Assembly: GCA_032622095.1 (NCBI GenBank)
Contig: CP136063.1
Span: forward strand, 94,469,980 to 94,533,979
Direction: 5' to 3'
DNA from: Siphonodentalium dalli
Taxonomy: Eukaryota > Mollusca > Scaphopoda > Gadilida > Siphonodentaliidae
DNA length: 64,000 bases
In this document: piece by piece, positions 23,668 through 35,305 of the stretch
How the letters are laid out: every line of letters begins with the position of its first letter
Position numbering within the stretch: the stretch's first letter is position 1
The notes under the pieces: generated by a model
Told to the model about the DNA's origin: nothing
Database searches by the model: none
The model's input: the letters and a program-made list of their open reading frames with translations, nothing else
Position numbers and translations under genes: made by a program

Positions 23668-24230
23668 TAACCAGAAGTAACCATTTGTACCCTATGTACC
23701 CATGGGCCCGAAAGTAGCAGGAATATGTTTTCTAATTTGTACCCAATGTACCCTGGGATTTCTAAGGAAAAAAATTAAACTATTCCAATGCAACATTAAC
23801 TGATAGGTAAAGTAACCAGAAGTAACCATGCATACCCTGTGTACACATGGGTTGTAAATTAGTTTCAGGCAATATGTTTTCTAATTTGTACCCAATGTAC
23901 CCATGTATCCTGGGATTTCTAGGGAAAAAAAGTAAAGTACCAAATGTAACATTAACTGATAGGTAAAGTAACCAGAAGTAACCATGCATTTGTTCCCGAT
24001 GTACACATGGGTTGTAAATTAGTTCGGGGGATATGTTTTCTAATTTCTTACAAATGTACCTTGTATCCTGGGATTTCTAAGAAAAAAAAATAAAGTACCA
24101 AATGTAACATTAACTGATAGGTAAAGTAATCAGAAGTAACCATGCATGTGTACCCATTGGTTGTAAATAGTTCAGGGAATATTTTTTTTTTATATGTACT
24201 CAATGTAACAACAGGGTACAAATGTTACAA
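23661..24230. repeat. ~150-bp tandem repeat, four units
   Basis: AAAGTAACCAGAAGTAACCA (or a close variant) begins units near 23665, 23809, 23961 and 24121. Each continues with TACCCAATGTACCC-like text and TAACATTAACTGATAGG. It ends in a poly-G run at about 24236-24250. Confidence 0.75.
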
Positions 24231-24689
24231 CTTTTGGGGGGGGGGGGGGACTAAAATCTGCCATATATGCAATAAATAGGACTCCTTCTTCACTTATGTC
24301 ATCTGTTGTCTACTTATATTACCTGTAAATCCCTCTAAATCAATAATAGCCATTCCGATGTACACTTGGTGAGAGAATCCATTTATTATAGAGAGGGTCA
24401 AATACTATTTATCATGGTAATGGCTCTCAAAGTCTGACAAACAACACATGGGATAAAGTATCTGAGTCTAAATTTTAATAAAAATTCTTTACATACTGCA
24501 CCTAAACATGTGAATGTAGACAGCCTTAGAATGAATCATGTAATGGACTCAAATTCCAAACCCCCTTCCCCAGAGATGAAGGTATTTATTATTGGGGGGG
24601 GGGGGGTGGGGGTTTATTCCATATTGCATGATTTTTGTAACATGATGAGTTGTGTTCAAGATACACCTGCACATTTATAAGGTTACTAG

Positions 24690-25250
24690 AAGGTGACCCG
24701 ACTTCGTCCGGGCTTTGACCTTGAATTGTCCATTTTGAAGGTGAAGGTCAGGTGGGTTCACGATTTGACCCGTCCAGAACACTGCCCGGACAAAAGTACC
24801 CGTCGAAATCCATCCGGTTTTACCCGATTTGACCTTGAATTGATCATTTTGAAGGTCGAGGTCAGGTCGGGGTCACGACTCGACCCGTCCAAAACACTCA
24901 GTGGACAAAAGTAACCCTATGTATCAACTTTCGTGGAAATTCCATCAAAATTCGCGATTTGACCTTGAATTGACCCGATTTCAAGGTCACGTTGCACGGG
25001 CAAATTAATAGGCCTATGAGACTCCCCATACGAAAGTATCCCTAGACACTAATTTTCATCGAAATTCCGTGATATTCGGGCGTTTGACCTTGAAATGACC
25101 CGATTTCAAGGTCACGTCGCACGGGCAAATTAACAGGCCTATGCCACTTCCCGGCCGAAAATACCTCCACATACGAAGTTTCATCGAAATCGGGTTGGCC
25201 GTTTTCAAGTTCATCGCGAACACACACACACACAGATCTTCCAAAAATAT
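24690..25250 (+). repeat. TGACCTTGA-rich array (composite array, part 1)
   Basis: Degenerate units of about 125-150 bp with repeated TTTGACCTTGAATTG and TTTCAAGGTCACG phrases and CCCGTCCAAAACACT. The same units occur in reverse at 53560-54440. TCAAGGTCA is the extended half-site bound by ERR/FTZ-F1-type nuclear receptors in other animals; use here is unknown. Confidence 0.75.
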
Positions 25251-25257
25251 ATAATAG

Positions 25258-27720
25258 ACTAGCCGATGAGCCCGACGTTGTCCGGGCTATTCAAAAACCA
25301 AATTTCAAGTCGATAGCTCTACCCGTTTCCGAGATCTGGTCTGCGCATGCGCGAAGCTGGCGTCGCACGGGCTCGGCGACCCGATAAAATTCGTATCCGG
25401 GGCAAGATACATTCACATACCAAATTTCAAGTCGATAGCTCCACCCGTTTCCGAGATCTGGTCTGCGCGAAGCTGGCGTCGCACGGGCTCGGCGACCCGA
25501 TAAAATTCGTACCGGGGCAAGCACATTCACATACCAAATTTCAAGTCGATAGCTCCACCCGTTTCTATATATTAGATGTTCCCGTATATCTCTCTGCAGA
25601 TGCTAATAAGGTTGAATGGTAAACAAACGCTCTTTATATATATAGCGATGCGTCAAATCAAACGCTCATTAAATTATCACTTGATTAACCACCGCAGTGC
25701 CGTTTTTTTGGACTGAGAGTGGAGAACAGGTGGTCTGAGCTTCTCCAAAACGCGACGCCGACGGTGTCCGCGGGATTTTACCTTTGGATAGGAAGTTTGG
25801 TCTCGATCGGTCAACCCGTTTTCGATTCTATAAAGGACATACAGACAGACAGAGGTCTTCAAAATATATATGAGAATAGCCGATGAGCCTGACGTTGTCC
25901 GGGCTATTCAAAAACAAAATTTCAAGTCGTTAGCTCCACCCGTTTCCGAGATCTGGTCTGCGCATGAGCGAAGCTGGCGTCGCACGGGCTCGGCGACCCG
26001 ATAATATTCGTATCCTGGGCAAGATACATTCACATACCAAATTTCAAGTCGATAGCTCCATCCGTTTCCGAGATCTCGTCTGCGCATGCGCTGCACGGGC
26101 GTCGCACGGGCTCGCCAATACGACAACGTCCACCGCCTGATCAAACTACACACACGTACCAAGTTTCGTCCCGATCGGTCGAGAATCGTAGATTTGTATT
26201 AATGACAAACATACAGACAAACATACAGACAGAGAGACAAACAAACAGACAGAGGTCTTCAAAATATATATGAGACTAGCCGATGAGCCCGACGTTGTCC
26301 GGGCTATTCAAAAACCAAATTTCAAGTCGATAGCTCTACCCAGCCCGACGTTGTCCGGGCTATTCAAAAACCAAATTTCAAGTCGATAGCTCTACCCGTT
26401 TCCGAGATCTGGTCTGCGCATGCGCGAAGCTGGCGTCGCGCGGGGTCGGCGACCCGATAAAATTCGTATCCGTGGCAAGATACATTCACATACCAAATTT
26501 CAAGTCGATAGCTCCACCCTTTTCCGAGATCTGGTCTGCGCATGCGCGAAGCTGGCGTCGCACGGGCTCGGCGACCCGATAAAATTCGTATCCGGGGCAA
26601 GATACATTCACATAGCAAATTTCAAGTCGATAGCTCCACCCGTTTCCGAGATCTCGTCTGCGCATGCGCGAAGCGGGCGCCGCACGGGCTCGCCAATGCG
26701 ACAACGTCCACCGCCTGGTCAAACTACACACACGCACCAAGTTTCGTCCCGATCGGTCGAGAATCGTAGATTTGTATTAATGACAAACATACAGACAAAC
26801 ATACAGACAGACAGACAGAGGTCTTCAAAATATATATGAGACTAGCCGATGAGCCCGACGTTGTCCGGGCTATTCAAAAACCAAATTTCAAGTCGATAGC
26901 TCTACCCGTTTCCGAGATCTGGTCTGCGCATGCGCGAAGCTGGCGTCGCACGGGCTCGGCGACCCGATACAATTCGTATCCGGGGCAAGATACATTCACA
27001 TAGCAAATTTCAAGTCGATAGCTCCACCCGTTTCCGAGATCTCGTCTGCGCATGCGCGAAGCTGGTGTCGCACGGGCTCGGCGACCCGATAAAATTCATA
27101 TCCGGGGCAAGATACATTCACATAGCAAATTTCAAGTCGATAGCTCCACCCGTTTTCGAGATCTCGTCTGCGCATGCGCGAAGCGGGCGCCGCACGGGCT
27201 CGCCAATACGACAACGTTCACCGCCTGGTCAAACTACACACACGTACCAAGTTTCGTCCCGATCGGTCGAGAATCGTAGATTTGTATAAATGACAGACAA
27301 ACAAACAGAGGTGTTCAAAATATATATGAGACTAGCCGATGAGCCCGACGTTGTCCGGGCTATTCAAAAACCAAATTTCAAGTCGATAGCTCGGCGACCC
27401 GATAAAATTCGTATCCGGGGCAAGATACATTCACATACCAAATTTCAAGTCGTTAGCTCCACCCATTTCCGAGATCTCGTCTGCGCATGCGCGAAGCTGG
27501 CATCGCACGGGCTGGGCGACCCGATAAAATTTGTATCCGGGGCAAGATACATTCACATACCAAATTTCAAGTCGATAGCTCCACCCGTTTCTATATATTA
27601 GATGTTCCCGTATATCTCTCTGCAGATGCTAATAACGTTGAATGGTAAACAAACGCTCTTTATAGCGATGCGTCAAAAAACAAACGCTCATTAAATTATC
27701 ACTTGATTAACCACCGCAGT
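25258..27720 (+). repeat. 122-bp GC-rich tandem array with GCGCATGCGC (composite array, part 2)
   Basis: Units of 122 bp with CAAATTTCAAGTCGATAGC, CCACCCGTTTCCGAGATCT, TCTGCGCATGCGCGAAGC and GGCGACCCGATAAAATTCGT. The unit starting GCGAAGCTGGCGTCGC recurs at 122-bp steps, for example near 26422/26544 and 26932/27054. Blocks end with CAGACAGAGGTCTTCAAAAT and TATATATGAGACTAGCCGAT. Rich in CpG compared with its surroundings. The period is not divisible by three, so the recurring peptide frames are not constrained proteins. Reversed copies at 48785-49440 and 52085-53545. Confidence 0.9.
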
Positions 27721-27727
27721 GCCGTTT

Positions 27728-28365
27728 TTATGTTTACCCATACCATAGTATGGTAAACATAGTGTCGTTGTCCGGATTGACCACTCGTCGTTAGTCCGTC
27801 TGTCCGTCCGTCTGTCTGTATGTAGACACTTTACGCTCTTTAAAATTGGATTTTCCGTACGTTACTTGTGGGGTGCACCCCACAAGTCATGCAAACAAAA
27901 GATCACACATCACAAGTACCCTGTCGTGCGTATAGCCGTCCGTCTGTCTGTATGTAGACACTTTACGCATGGTGCGATAACTTGAACATTTTATATCTGA
28001 TCGGAACCAAATTTTGTATATGAATTTCTCGGCATAAAAGACAGATCGAGTTCGAATATGGGTTTGATCCGAGTTTTTTTTACGGTGTTATGGCCCTTTT
28101 TCATGCATGCTACCATAACATAATTTTTTTTATCTGAAATCAATTTTGGTATGCGAGTTTCTCGGACCAAAATACAGATCGAGTTTGATCCGATATTTTT
28201 TAATGGAGTTATGGCCCTTTGACATAGAATTCATGCATGTTTCGATAAATCTACAATTTTTCAACTGATAGGAACCAAATTTTGTATGTGAGTTTCTGAA
28301 CTCAAAATACAGATCGAGTTCGAATATGGGTTTGATCCGGTACTTTTTAATGGAGTTATGGTATT
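27728..28365 (+). repeat. 'CCATACCATAGTATGGTA' repeat, left copy
   Basis: Starts CCATACCATAGTATGGTA, then TCCGGATTGACCACT, a GTCCGTCTG run and ~130-bp internal repeats with GGAACCAAATTTTGTAT and CAGATCGAGTTCGAATATGG. A second copy in the same direction is at 33150-33540, on the other side of the fold-back element at 28545-32855. Confidence 0.65.
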
Positions 28366-29449
28366 TTGATATTTTATTAATCGCTAAAATATATCAAAGA
28401 TACCCAGTTTGCACTGTCCAGATAGAATCTAATAAATCAGGTTTGATGTTGTCTTCTGACACAGAGATATTATCCAGTTACAATGCCATGAAGTTGTCTC
28501 TGTCTTGCATTGAGATAATTAACTACTAGGAGATGTGTTGGCCATATAGTCTGGTCGTTGAAGCATTGGACCTAGAACAAATTGTTTACAAGCTGTTTTT
28601 GGTGTCATTTTGTCGGGCAGAACCCGGGGAACAACATATCCAAAATCCGCTGAAATCCGCTTTGGGGAAAAGTTTCTAGAGCATTTTGAAAAAAAGGTCA
28701 TATTTGTGTTTTTTATGTATGATTTTCCGTTTCTTATGAAATATACACATGAATGTCATTTAAATTAAAGTTATACAGATGGCAGGAATATGCAACATAA
28801 ACAAATTATTATTGTTGCCATGACAGACGTATGTTATTTCGTGTACAATTTGATTGTAAAAATTCAAAATGGCGGACAAAATGGCGACCGAAATTGGTAA
28901 AATTGGAAAATTTTCACTTAATTTCACCAGATCGTTTCCATTTATAAGAAATTTGGTTTAAATGTCCATTTGTGCCAACATACACAATTTTAAATCAATG
29001 TCTGATAATTGTGAGCCATATCACGAGGATTGGGAATTTGGGCCCTTCAAATTCGAAAAAGATTGTACTAAATTTCGAAGAAAATCAAATATTATTTTAA
29101 TGCCCAGAATAACCGCAAATCGAACACACCAGTGTACTTAAAACCCATAATACGTCAGATATGAACCACTAGTGTCCATTTTAGCAGAAACTAGGCAATC
29201 ACATTCAAAAATAGGGACACTATGGTTACTGAAAGTAGTATAATTTGGAATTTTGTTAAAGTTCACTAGATTGTTTCCATTTAGACGAAAACTATGTATT
29301 GGCTAGCACAACAGTAAATTATGTCGGACCCTAATCCGATAACAATGAGCTGTATGTCGAGAATTTGTCCCTAAAGTGTCCCATAATGGCGGCGAATATT
29401 GCAATCGAAAGTCAAAAATATATATTTCGTCATTGATTTTTAACTAAAT

Positions 29450-31120
29450 CTTCTCATATCCCGTATCGAATATAATTTGATTAGTGTCCACAGCAACCAA
29501 ACTAGTATCGAAATACATCAAATGAGTGTCAAGAACAACTTAACGCGTGTCCCAAACCATTCAAGGAGTGTAAAACCACTCAACCGCCTTCTTAATAATA
29601 TACCAAATTAATCAGTGAGTGCCCCAGTCCATAGAAGGGGCATTCCAAATCAGCCAACGAGTGTCCCAAACCACATAATATGTAACACAGTCCACCCAAA
29701 TAGTGCCAAAAACCATCCAATTAGTGCCTAAACGAGTCCAATGTGTGTTCCATACCATCCAGCGATTGCCATATGTCACCCATCGAGTGTCCTAATTCAT
29801 GTATGGGGTGTCTCAAATCATCAAGTGTGTACCACAAACCATCCAATGGGTGTCTCAAACCAACAGATGAGTGTCCATAATCACCCAATGAGTGTCCCAA
29901 GCAACACGGTGATTATCAAAACCAGCAGGAGTGTATAAAACGTCCAACTAGTGTCTCAGACCACCCACTGAATGCCCCAGTCATTTAATAGGTGTCCCAA
30001 ACTAGTGCACAAAACCATCCTTCAAATATATCAAACTATGTTTTGGTAAACTCATTGGATGGTTTGACAAACTCGCTTGATCGTGTGAAATACTCGATGG
30101 AGGGTTTTGTACACTATTGTAGATGTATTGATATGACAGTTGGTTGTTGGTTCGCAACACCAGTCCTGTGCAGTTGGTGGATAGGGAACTTGTTGGATGG
30201 TTTATGAAGCTAGTTTTATGGTTTGGGTCACCCGCTGGGTAATTTGTGACTTCAGCTGGATGATTTTGGGACACCAATTGGGTGGAGTGTTCACATTGAG
30301 TGGTTTGGGACACTCGCTATAGATTTTAGATACTGGTTATGTGCATTGAGACACTGCGTGGCCGATTGGGTCACTGGTTGGGTCGTTTGGGACACTACAG
30401 TTGAATGGATTGAGACGACAGTTGTATGTTGTATGACATATGGCATGGGCTACATATTGGATGTCTGTCTATCGTGTGGTTTCGAACACCAGATGGATGG
30501 TTTGGTGACCGGTACACCCATTGCGTGGTTTGGGGCACTGATTGAGTGGTTTGACACACTCAATTGGTGTTCATTGTGTGTTTTACTCATCTGATGGTTA
30601 TGGACACTCATTGGATATTTCTGGAACCTACTGGATGGCTTGGGACACACCTATTATGTTGTTGCGAACATAGGTTGCAACGTATGGAGCACTACTGGTG
30701 TGGTTTGGGAACATTCGTTGTTTGGTTTGGGTCCTTAATCAGGTCGATTGAGACACTCATTTTGTGGCTTGTGACACTCATTTTGGGTGAGTTGGAATAC
30801 CAAATGCATGGTTTGGGGACTATATGTGTGAGTAATGACACCAGTTGAGTATCGTTTGGGGAGCTACCTACCTCCGTCTACATCAGTCTGGTGGTTTGTG
30901 AACTCGTTTGGTAGATTGGGACACCCTGTCGATGGTTTGGAGCAATGTTTGGATTTGGGGCGCCCGTCGTATGGATTTGGGACCCATTTGGATACTCACA
31001 TGTTGTTTTTTTTGGATATTAGATGGTTTTTGTAACTCTGTATATGGTTTGGCGGACTCGTTGTGTGGTTTGGGACAATCATTTGATGTATTATGAAATT
31101 ATTGGTGGCTTTGCAAACTC
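29450..31120. repeat. Degenerate ~20-24-bp minisatellite that reverses strand near 30025
   Basis: From ~29485 to ~30015 the units read like GTGTCCCAAACCATCCAATG; from ~30040 to ~31110 they read as the reverse complement, ATTGGATGGTTTGGGACAC. There are dozens of units, each diverged but recognisable. Open frames on either strand follow the repeat and are not gene-like. Confidence 0.8.
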
Positions 31121-31479
31121 GTATGGTGGCATATATGACTACATATGGCTATACGTTTATTCGATATCGTAAGAAAAAAAATACACTTCAATTGTTCACT
31201 TCCGACTGCCATTTTCGCTGTCATTTTGAAGACTGCTTAGACATCGAATTGCCCAATCCTTATAGTATTAGGGTCAAATTATGCAGGAAATGACAGGTAT
31301 AATTATGCTATGGCAACAGGAATAATGCGTTTTTTTGTTGCAGGTTTCTGTCACATTAATACATTTAGAGGACAATGTAGTGAATGGTAGTACACTCCAG
31401 GAAATTGCCGCCATATTGCCCCGTAATATTCACGGCCACATGTTAGCGACAAATTAGTTGGAGCAGACATCATTACGAA

Positions 31480-32850
31480 AAAATGGGTCCCCAGTCTGGA
31501 GAAGAATTTTGGCAGACCTGGTTCCCAGACAAATATTCCAATTTTCACCATTTTCTTACATATTTTCTTTATTTGTATCTAAATTAACGACTTTCCCTTC
31601 ATTAGACGCATGGATATTTTGGATATATTATAATATGGTCACATTTGGCAGTCAGGGAACTCGACTGAGCGTTTATGGTCGGCAGATTTGTTTATTAAAA
31701 AAATTCCAATTTTCACCATTTTTGTTTACATATTCCAGTGTTTTGACTCAAAAATTACGACTTCTGGTTCATGGGGATTTTGGATATGTTATTATATGAG
31801 TATATTCACACTCAAAAAGACCGAAAACAATTTTTTTTTCACGGTTGGGCGTTTCCTTCCTTCCGTTTGACTGGACTAATAAGGAACTGCAAACTTGACA
31901 CAAAAAAGACACAAATAGGACCCTATTTCAAGACATGTGGAAAATTTCCCCCAAAGCGAATTTTGGATATATTGTTCCCCATATTCTGCCCAACAAAATA
32001 ACACCAACAGCTTGTTACCAATTTAATATAGGTTCACCTTAAAATCTGAGTCTCAACCAGAAAATTACAGTTTTCACCATTTTTGTTTACATATTCCTGA
32101 CTTTTCACCCAAAAATGACGATTTTCCCACTCTGGTATTCACGGGGATTTTGGTTATGTTATCATATGGATATAGTCACATTCAAACACACCAAACGACA
32201 TTGCATAGTAATTTGTTCACGGTTAGGTTTTTCTTTCCATCAGATTGACTAGACTAATAAGGAACAGCAAAATTTACACAAAAAGCCATAAATAGGACCC
32301 CATTTCAACGAGCTGTAGAAATTTTTTCCCAACGCGTATTTTAGCGGATTTTTGGATATATTGTTCCCCAGATTCTGCCCGATAAAATAACATCAACAAC
32401 ATCTTGTTTCCAATTTAATATAGGTACACCATAAAATCTGAGTCTCAACCATAAAATTACAATTTTCACCATTTTTGTTTACATATACCTGTCTTTTCAC
32501 CCAAAAATGACGATTTTCCCACCCTGGGGTTAACGGGGATTTTGGTTATGTTATCATATGGATATAGTCACTTTCAACACACCAAAAGACATTGCATAGT
32601 AATTTGTTCACGGTTGGGTTTTTCTTTCCATCAGATTGACTAGACTAATAAGGATCAGCAAAATTTACACAAAAACCCATAAATAGGACCCCATTTCAAC
32701 GAGCTGTGAAAAATTTTCCCCAAAGCGGATTTTAGCGGATTTTGGATATATTCTTCCCCAGATTCTGCCCGACAAAATGACACCAAAAACAGCTTGTAAA
32801 CAATTTGTTCTAGGTTCACCTCAAAATCGAGTCTCAACGACCAGACTAAT
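31480..32850. repeat. ~390-bp tandem repeats in the right arm of the fold-back element
   Basis: GGGGATTTTGG..ATGTTAT.ATATG..TAT recurs near 31775, 32153 and 32535, with CACGGTTGGG.TTTC and GACT.GACTAATAAGGA after each. The last unit contains the right terminal repeat. Only one such terminal unit is seen on the left. Confidence 0.7.
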
Positions 32851-33149
32851 ATGTTATATACTTTATACTCTATAAAGTATATCTGGCCATATGATGAGAT
32901 ATCATAGATGGGATCATTGGGGTGTTTATACTATTATATTTATATGCATGGTTATTTAAATTCCATCTTAAAGGCATAATCTGGTTTCATTGTTTAATAG
33001 TATTACTATTGGAGATTAATAATGTGATTGTGTTGAGTAGATTTAATTGTTGGACATTAATTTCAATTGATTACTGTAAATGTGAATTTAAATATTAGGG
33101 GAACACCAGGTTTGATATATTTTTCTTATACTCTGCATGAGAGATAAAA

Positions 33150-33540
33150 CTTTTTAGGTGTACCTATACCATAGTATGATACACATAGTGTCAATGTCCG
33201 GATTGACCACTGGTCTGTCCGTCCGTAGACACTTTACGCATGGTGCGATAACTCAAATATTTTTTATCTGATCGGAACCAAATTTTGTATATGAGTTTCT
33301 CAGACCAAAATACAGATCGAGTTCAAATATGGGTTTGATCCAAGTTTGTTTTATATGGAATTATGCCCTTTTTCAACTTAGAATTCACACATTCTGCCAT
33401 AACTCGAACATTTGTTATCTGATTGGAACCAAATTTGGTATGTGTGTTTCACAGCCCAAAATACAGATCGAGTTCGAATATGGGGTTCATCTGATTTATT
33501 TTAAAGGAGTTAAGACCCTTTTTCGAGAAAAAAATTGAAA
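33150..33540 (+). repeat. 'CCATACCATAGTATG' repeat, right copy
   Basis: Opens with TACCTATACCATAGTATGAT and shares TCCGGATTGACCACT, GACACTTTACGCATGGTGCG and CAGATCGAGTTC.AATATGG with 27728-28365. Same orientation as the left copy. Confidence 0.65.
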
Positions 33541-35107
33541 AGAAAATTTGATTTTTATAATAAAATAATAATAATAAAAAAAACAGGTCATTGACTCTTT
33601 CATTGGTTTTCATTTAGATATTGCTGATTATGATACAAGTTGTTAAAAAGGTTTCCAATCTGTTATTTTTTAAATAATTAAACACAATTTTTTTTTAAGT
33701 TAAACAAAGTTGAAAAACTAACACCATTATAACTCTGCCAAGGGTACCCCGAATCACCACACTAAATTTGTTTAAATGTCCAAAATCTTGTGTTATGTAC
33801 TGGTAAATCTGTTTGGAGCAACATTAAATCCAATTCTAATGCACTTAGGCCAATATACCCCCGGAAACACGGGTGGGGGGGGGGGGGGGTTATTCATTCA
33901 ATAACCTGTCGCAATGTATAGTCCGGTTCACCGCTTCAATATAAATTCCATCCCATGCCTTTGGACTACTTATCTATTGATAAGGCTATACTATTTTCGG
34001 ATGTCTCTTATGCCAATGTGAAAATACTCTGATGTCTCTTATGCCAATGTGAAAATAATCTGATAAAGAAGGCTATGGTATCTAATTTAAAATACAGATT
34101 CAACAATAAACCTCACATGTTATTAACAGTAGACATGGAAGTCTGTGCTGCAGAGTTAATTTAAATCTTCAGATGGTCTGAGGTCATTATAATTGTTATT
34201 GGTTTAATAGAGAGGTCAGTGTTCAACATGAACAATTCCTATGATGTGTTGACAGCTCTGCTACTAGTATATAATTGATATTAATGGGTCAGCAGTGTGG
34301 TGGCTTATCTGTATACTATATTGTTGGTAGAATTTGACATTATTATTGTAAATTTAAATTGGACTCTCTTAATTAACCCAAGTATTCCAGGTCCAGGTCA
34401 CACCTTTCACATTTAACTCAAGGCTGTGGTTGTTTAGCATTACAGATCCTGTACCAGTGCATTCTCTTATATAAATGCCAGTGACCCATAAATTCCATAA
34501 TGTGTGTTATGTACATTTGTCTATAATAGTACATAACAGTATACTCTATAATTCAACATAAAAACTCTCATTTATCCGATCATAGTAAATTTTTATCGCC
34601 AAGGGATGGGATCGTGATCGGCCTCTCGTTTGTGACTGAGATTGGAGAACGGGTGCTCTGAGCTTCTACAAAACGCGACGCCGACGGTGTCCGTGGGATT
34701 TTACCTTTGGATAGGATTATAGGAAGTTTGGTCTCGATCGGTCAACACGTTTTCGATTCTATAAAGGACAGACAGACAAACAGAGGTCTTCAAAAATATA
34801 TATGAGATATATACCTACAGGTGGCAATGAATGAGTAGATTTTGAAATTGAGAACCATAAAATAACTGAAATTGTAACGATAAATGCCAACACTGTTAAT
34901 GATTAATTGCCAACTTGTAATGAGATTATATGTACAAGCTGCAACGCGTACCGGTACGATGTTAGCCTGGTACGAAATATGTGCAGTACGTTTGCATTAT
35001 TACGACATCGGTGCAATCTACTTTCAGATATATGGGGAGCTATTTCTCAAATTCGAGACTGATATTTATAGTAGTTTACACGTATATTTAACCAAATCTC
35101 GCAAAAT
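33541..35107. other. Region upstream of PITHD1
   Basis: Contains a poly-G run at about 33871-33889, one arm of the GCATTCTCTTATATA hairpin family near 34459, and at 34560-34810 a diverged copy of the sequence at 25700-25870 (AAAACGCGACGCCGACGGTG, GGTCTCGATCGGTCAAC). No TATA box or other promoter element can be assigned with confidence. Antisense and sense frames here are short. Confidence 0.45.
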
Positions 35108-35305
35108 ATGTCAGGTCACGGACACTCCCATGGATGTGGAGGCGGTCACGATGAACATGATCACGTAACAGACGCAGAAAGAGGAAATATGTATAGTTTA
35201 TACTTAAAAATCGACACTGACAGAATTCAATGTTTGAATGAAGCAACAGAAGATTCTGGAAAATACGTCTTCAAGCCATGGGATAAACGCCACGATAAGG
35301 AGAAG
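35108..35305 (+). CDS. PITHD1: PITHD1 exon 1
   Basis: Sixty-six codons from ATG to AAG|GTCAGT. His/Gly-rich start, then LYLKIDTDRIQCLNEA and YVFKPWDKRHDKEK, the conserved N-terminal part of the PITH domain. Confidence 0.95.

Larger units (their letters stand above)
28545..32855. mobile_element. 4.3-kb fold-back element
   Basis: Left end (28545-28675) and right end (about 32710-32855) are inverted copies: AGTCTGGTCGTTGA, CCTAGAACAAATTGTTTACA, AGCTGTTTTTGGTGTCATTT, TGTCGGGCAGAA, then TATCCAAAATCCGCT and GCTTTGGGGAAAA. The middle is a strand-switching minisatellite (29450-31120) and the right arm is built of ~390-bp repeats (31480-32850). No transposase frame is visible. TGGCCATAT occurs just left of the left end and again at 32883-32891, a possible 9-bp target duplication, but ~30 bp of unmatched sequence lies inside the right one. 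Confidence 0.65.

Noticed and set aside
24236-24608. Poly-G runs, also at 33871-33889 and 40398-40421, as G-quadruplex signals
   Set aside because: Single homopolymers at repeat edges; prone to length error and not informative without other evidence.
25291-27601. Arg-rich repeated frames (MREAGVARARRPDKIRIRGK) on both strands, also at 48806-53337
   Set aside because: Translations of the 122-bp array in rotating frames on both strands at once. High GC and absence of TAA/TGA in the unit explain their length.
29741-31035. Several 60-100-codon frames on both strands with SNHPM- or WFGTL-like repeats
   Set aside because: Produced by the strand-switching minisatellite; no frame is kept over the array.
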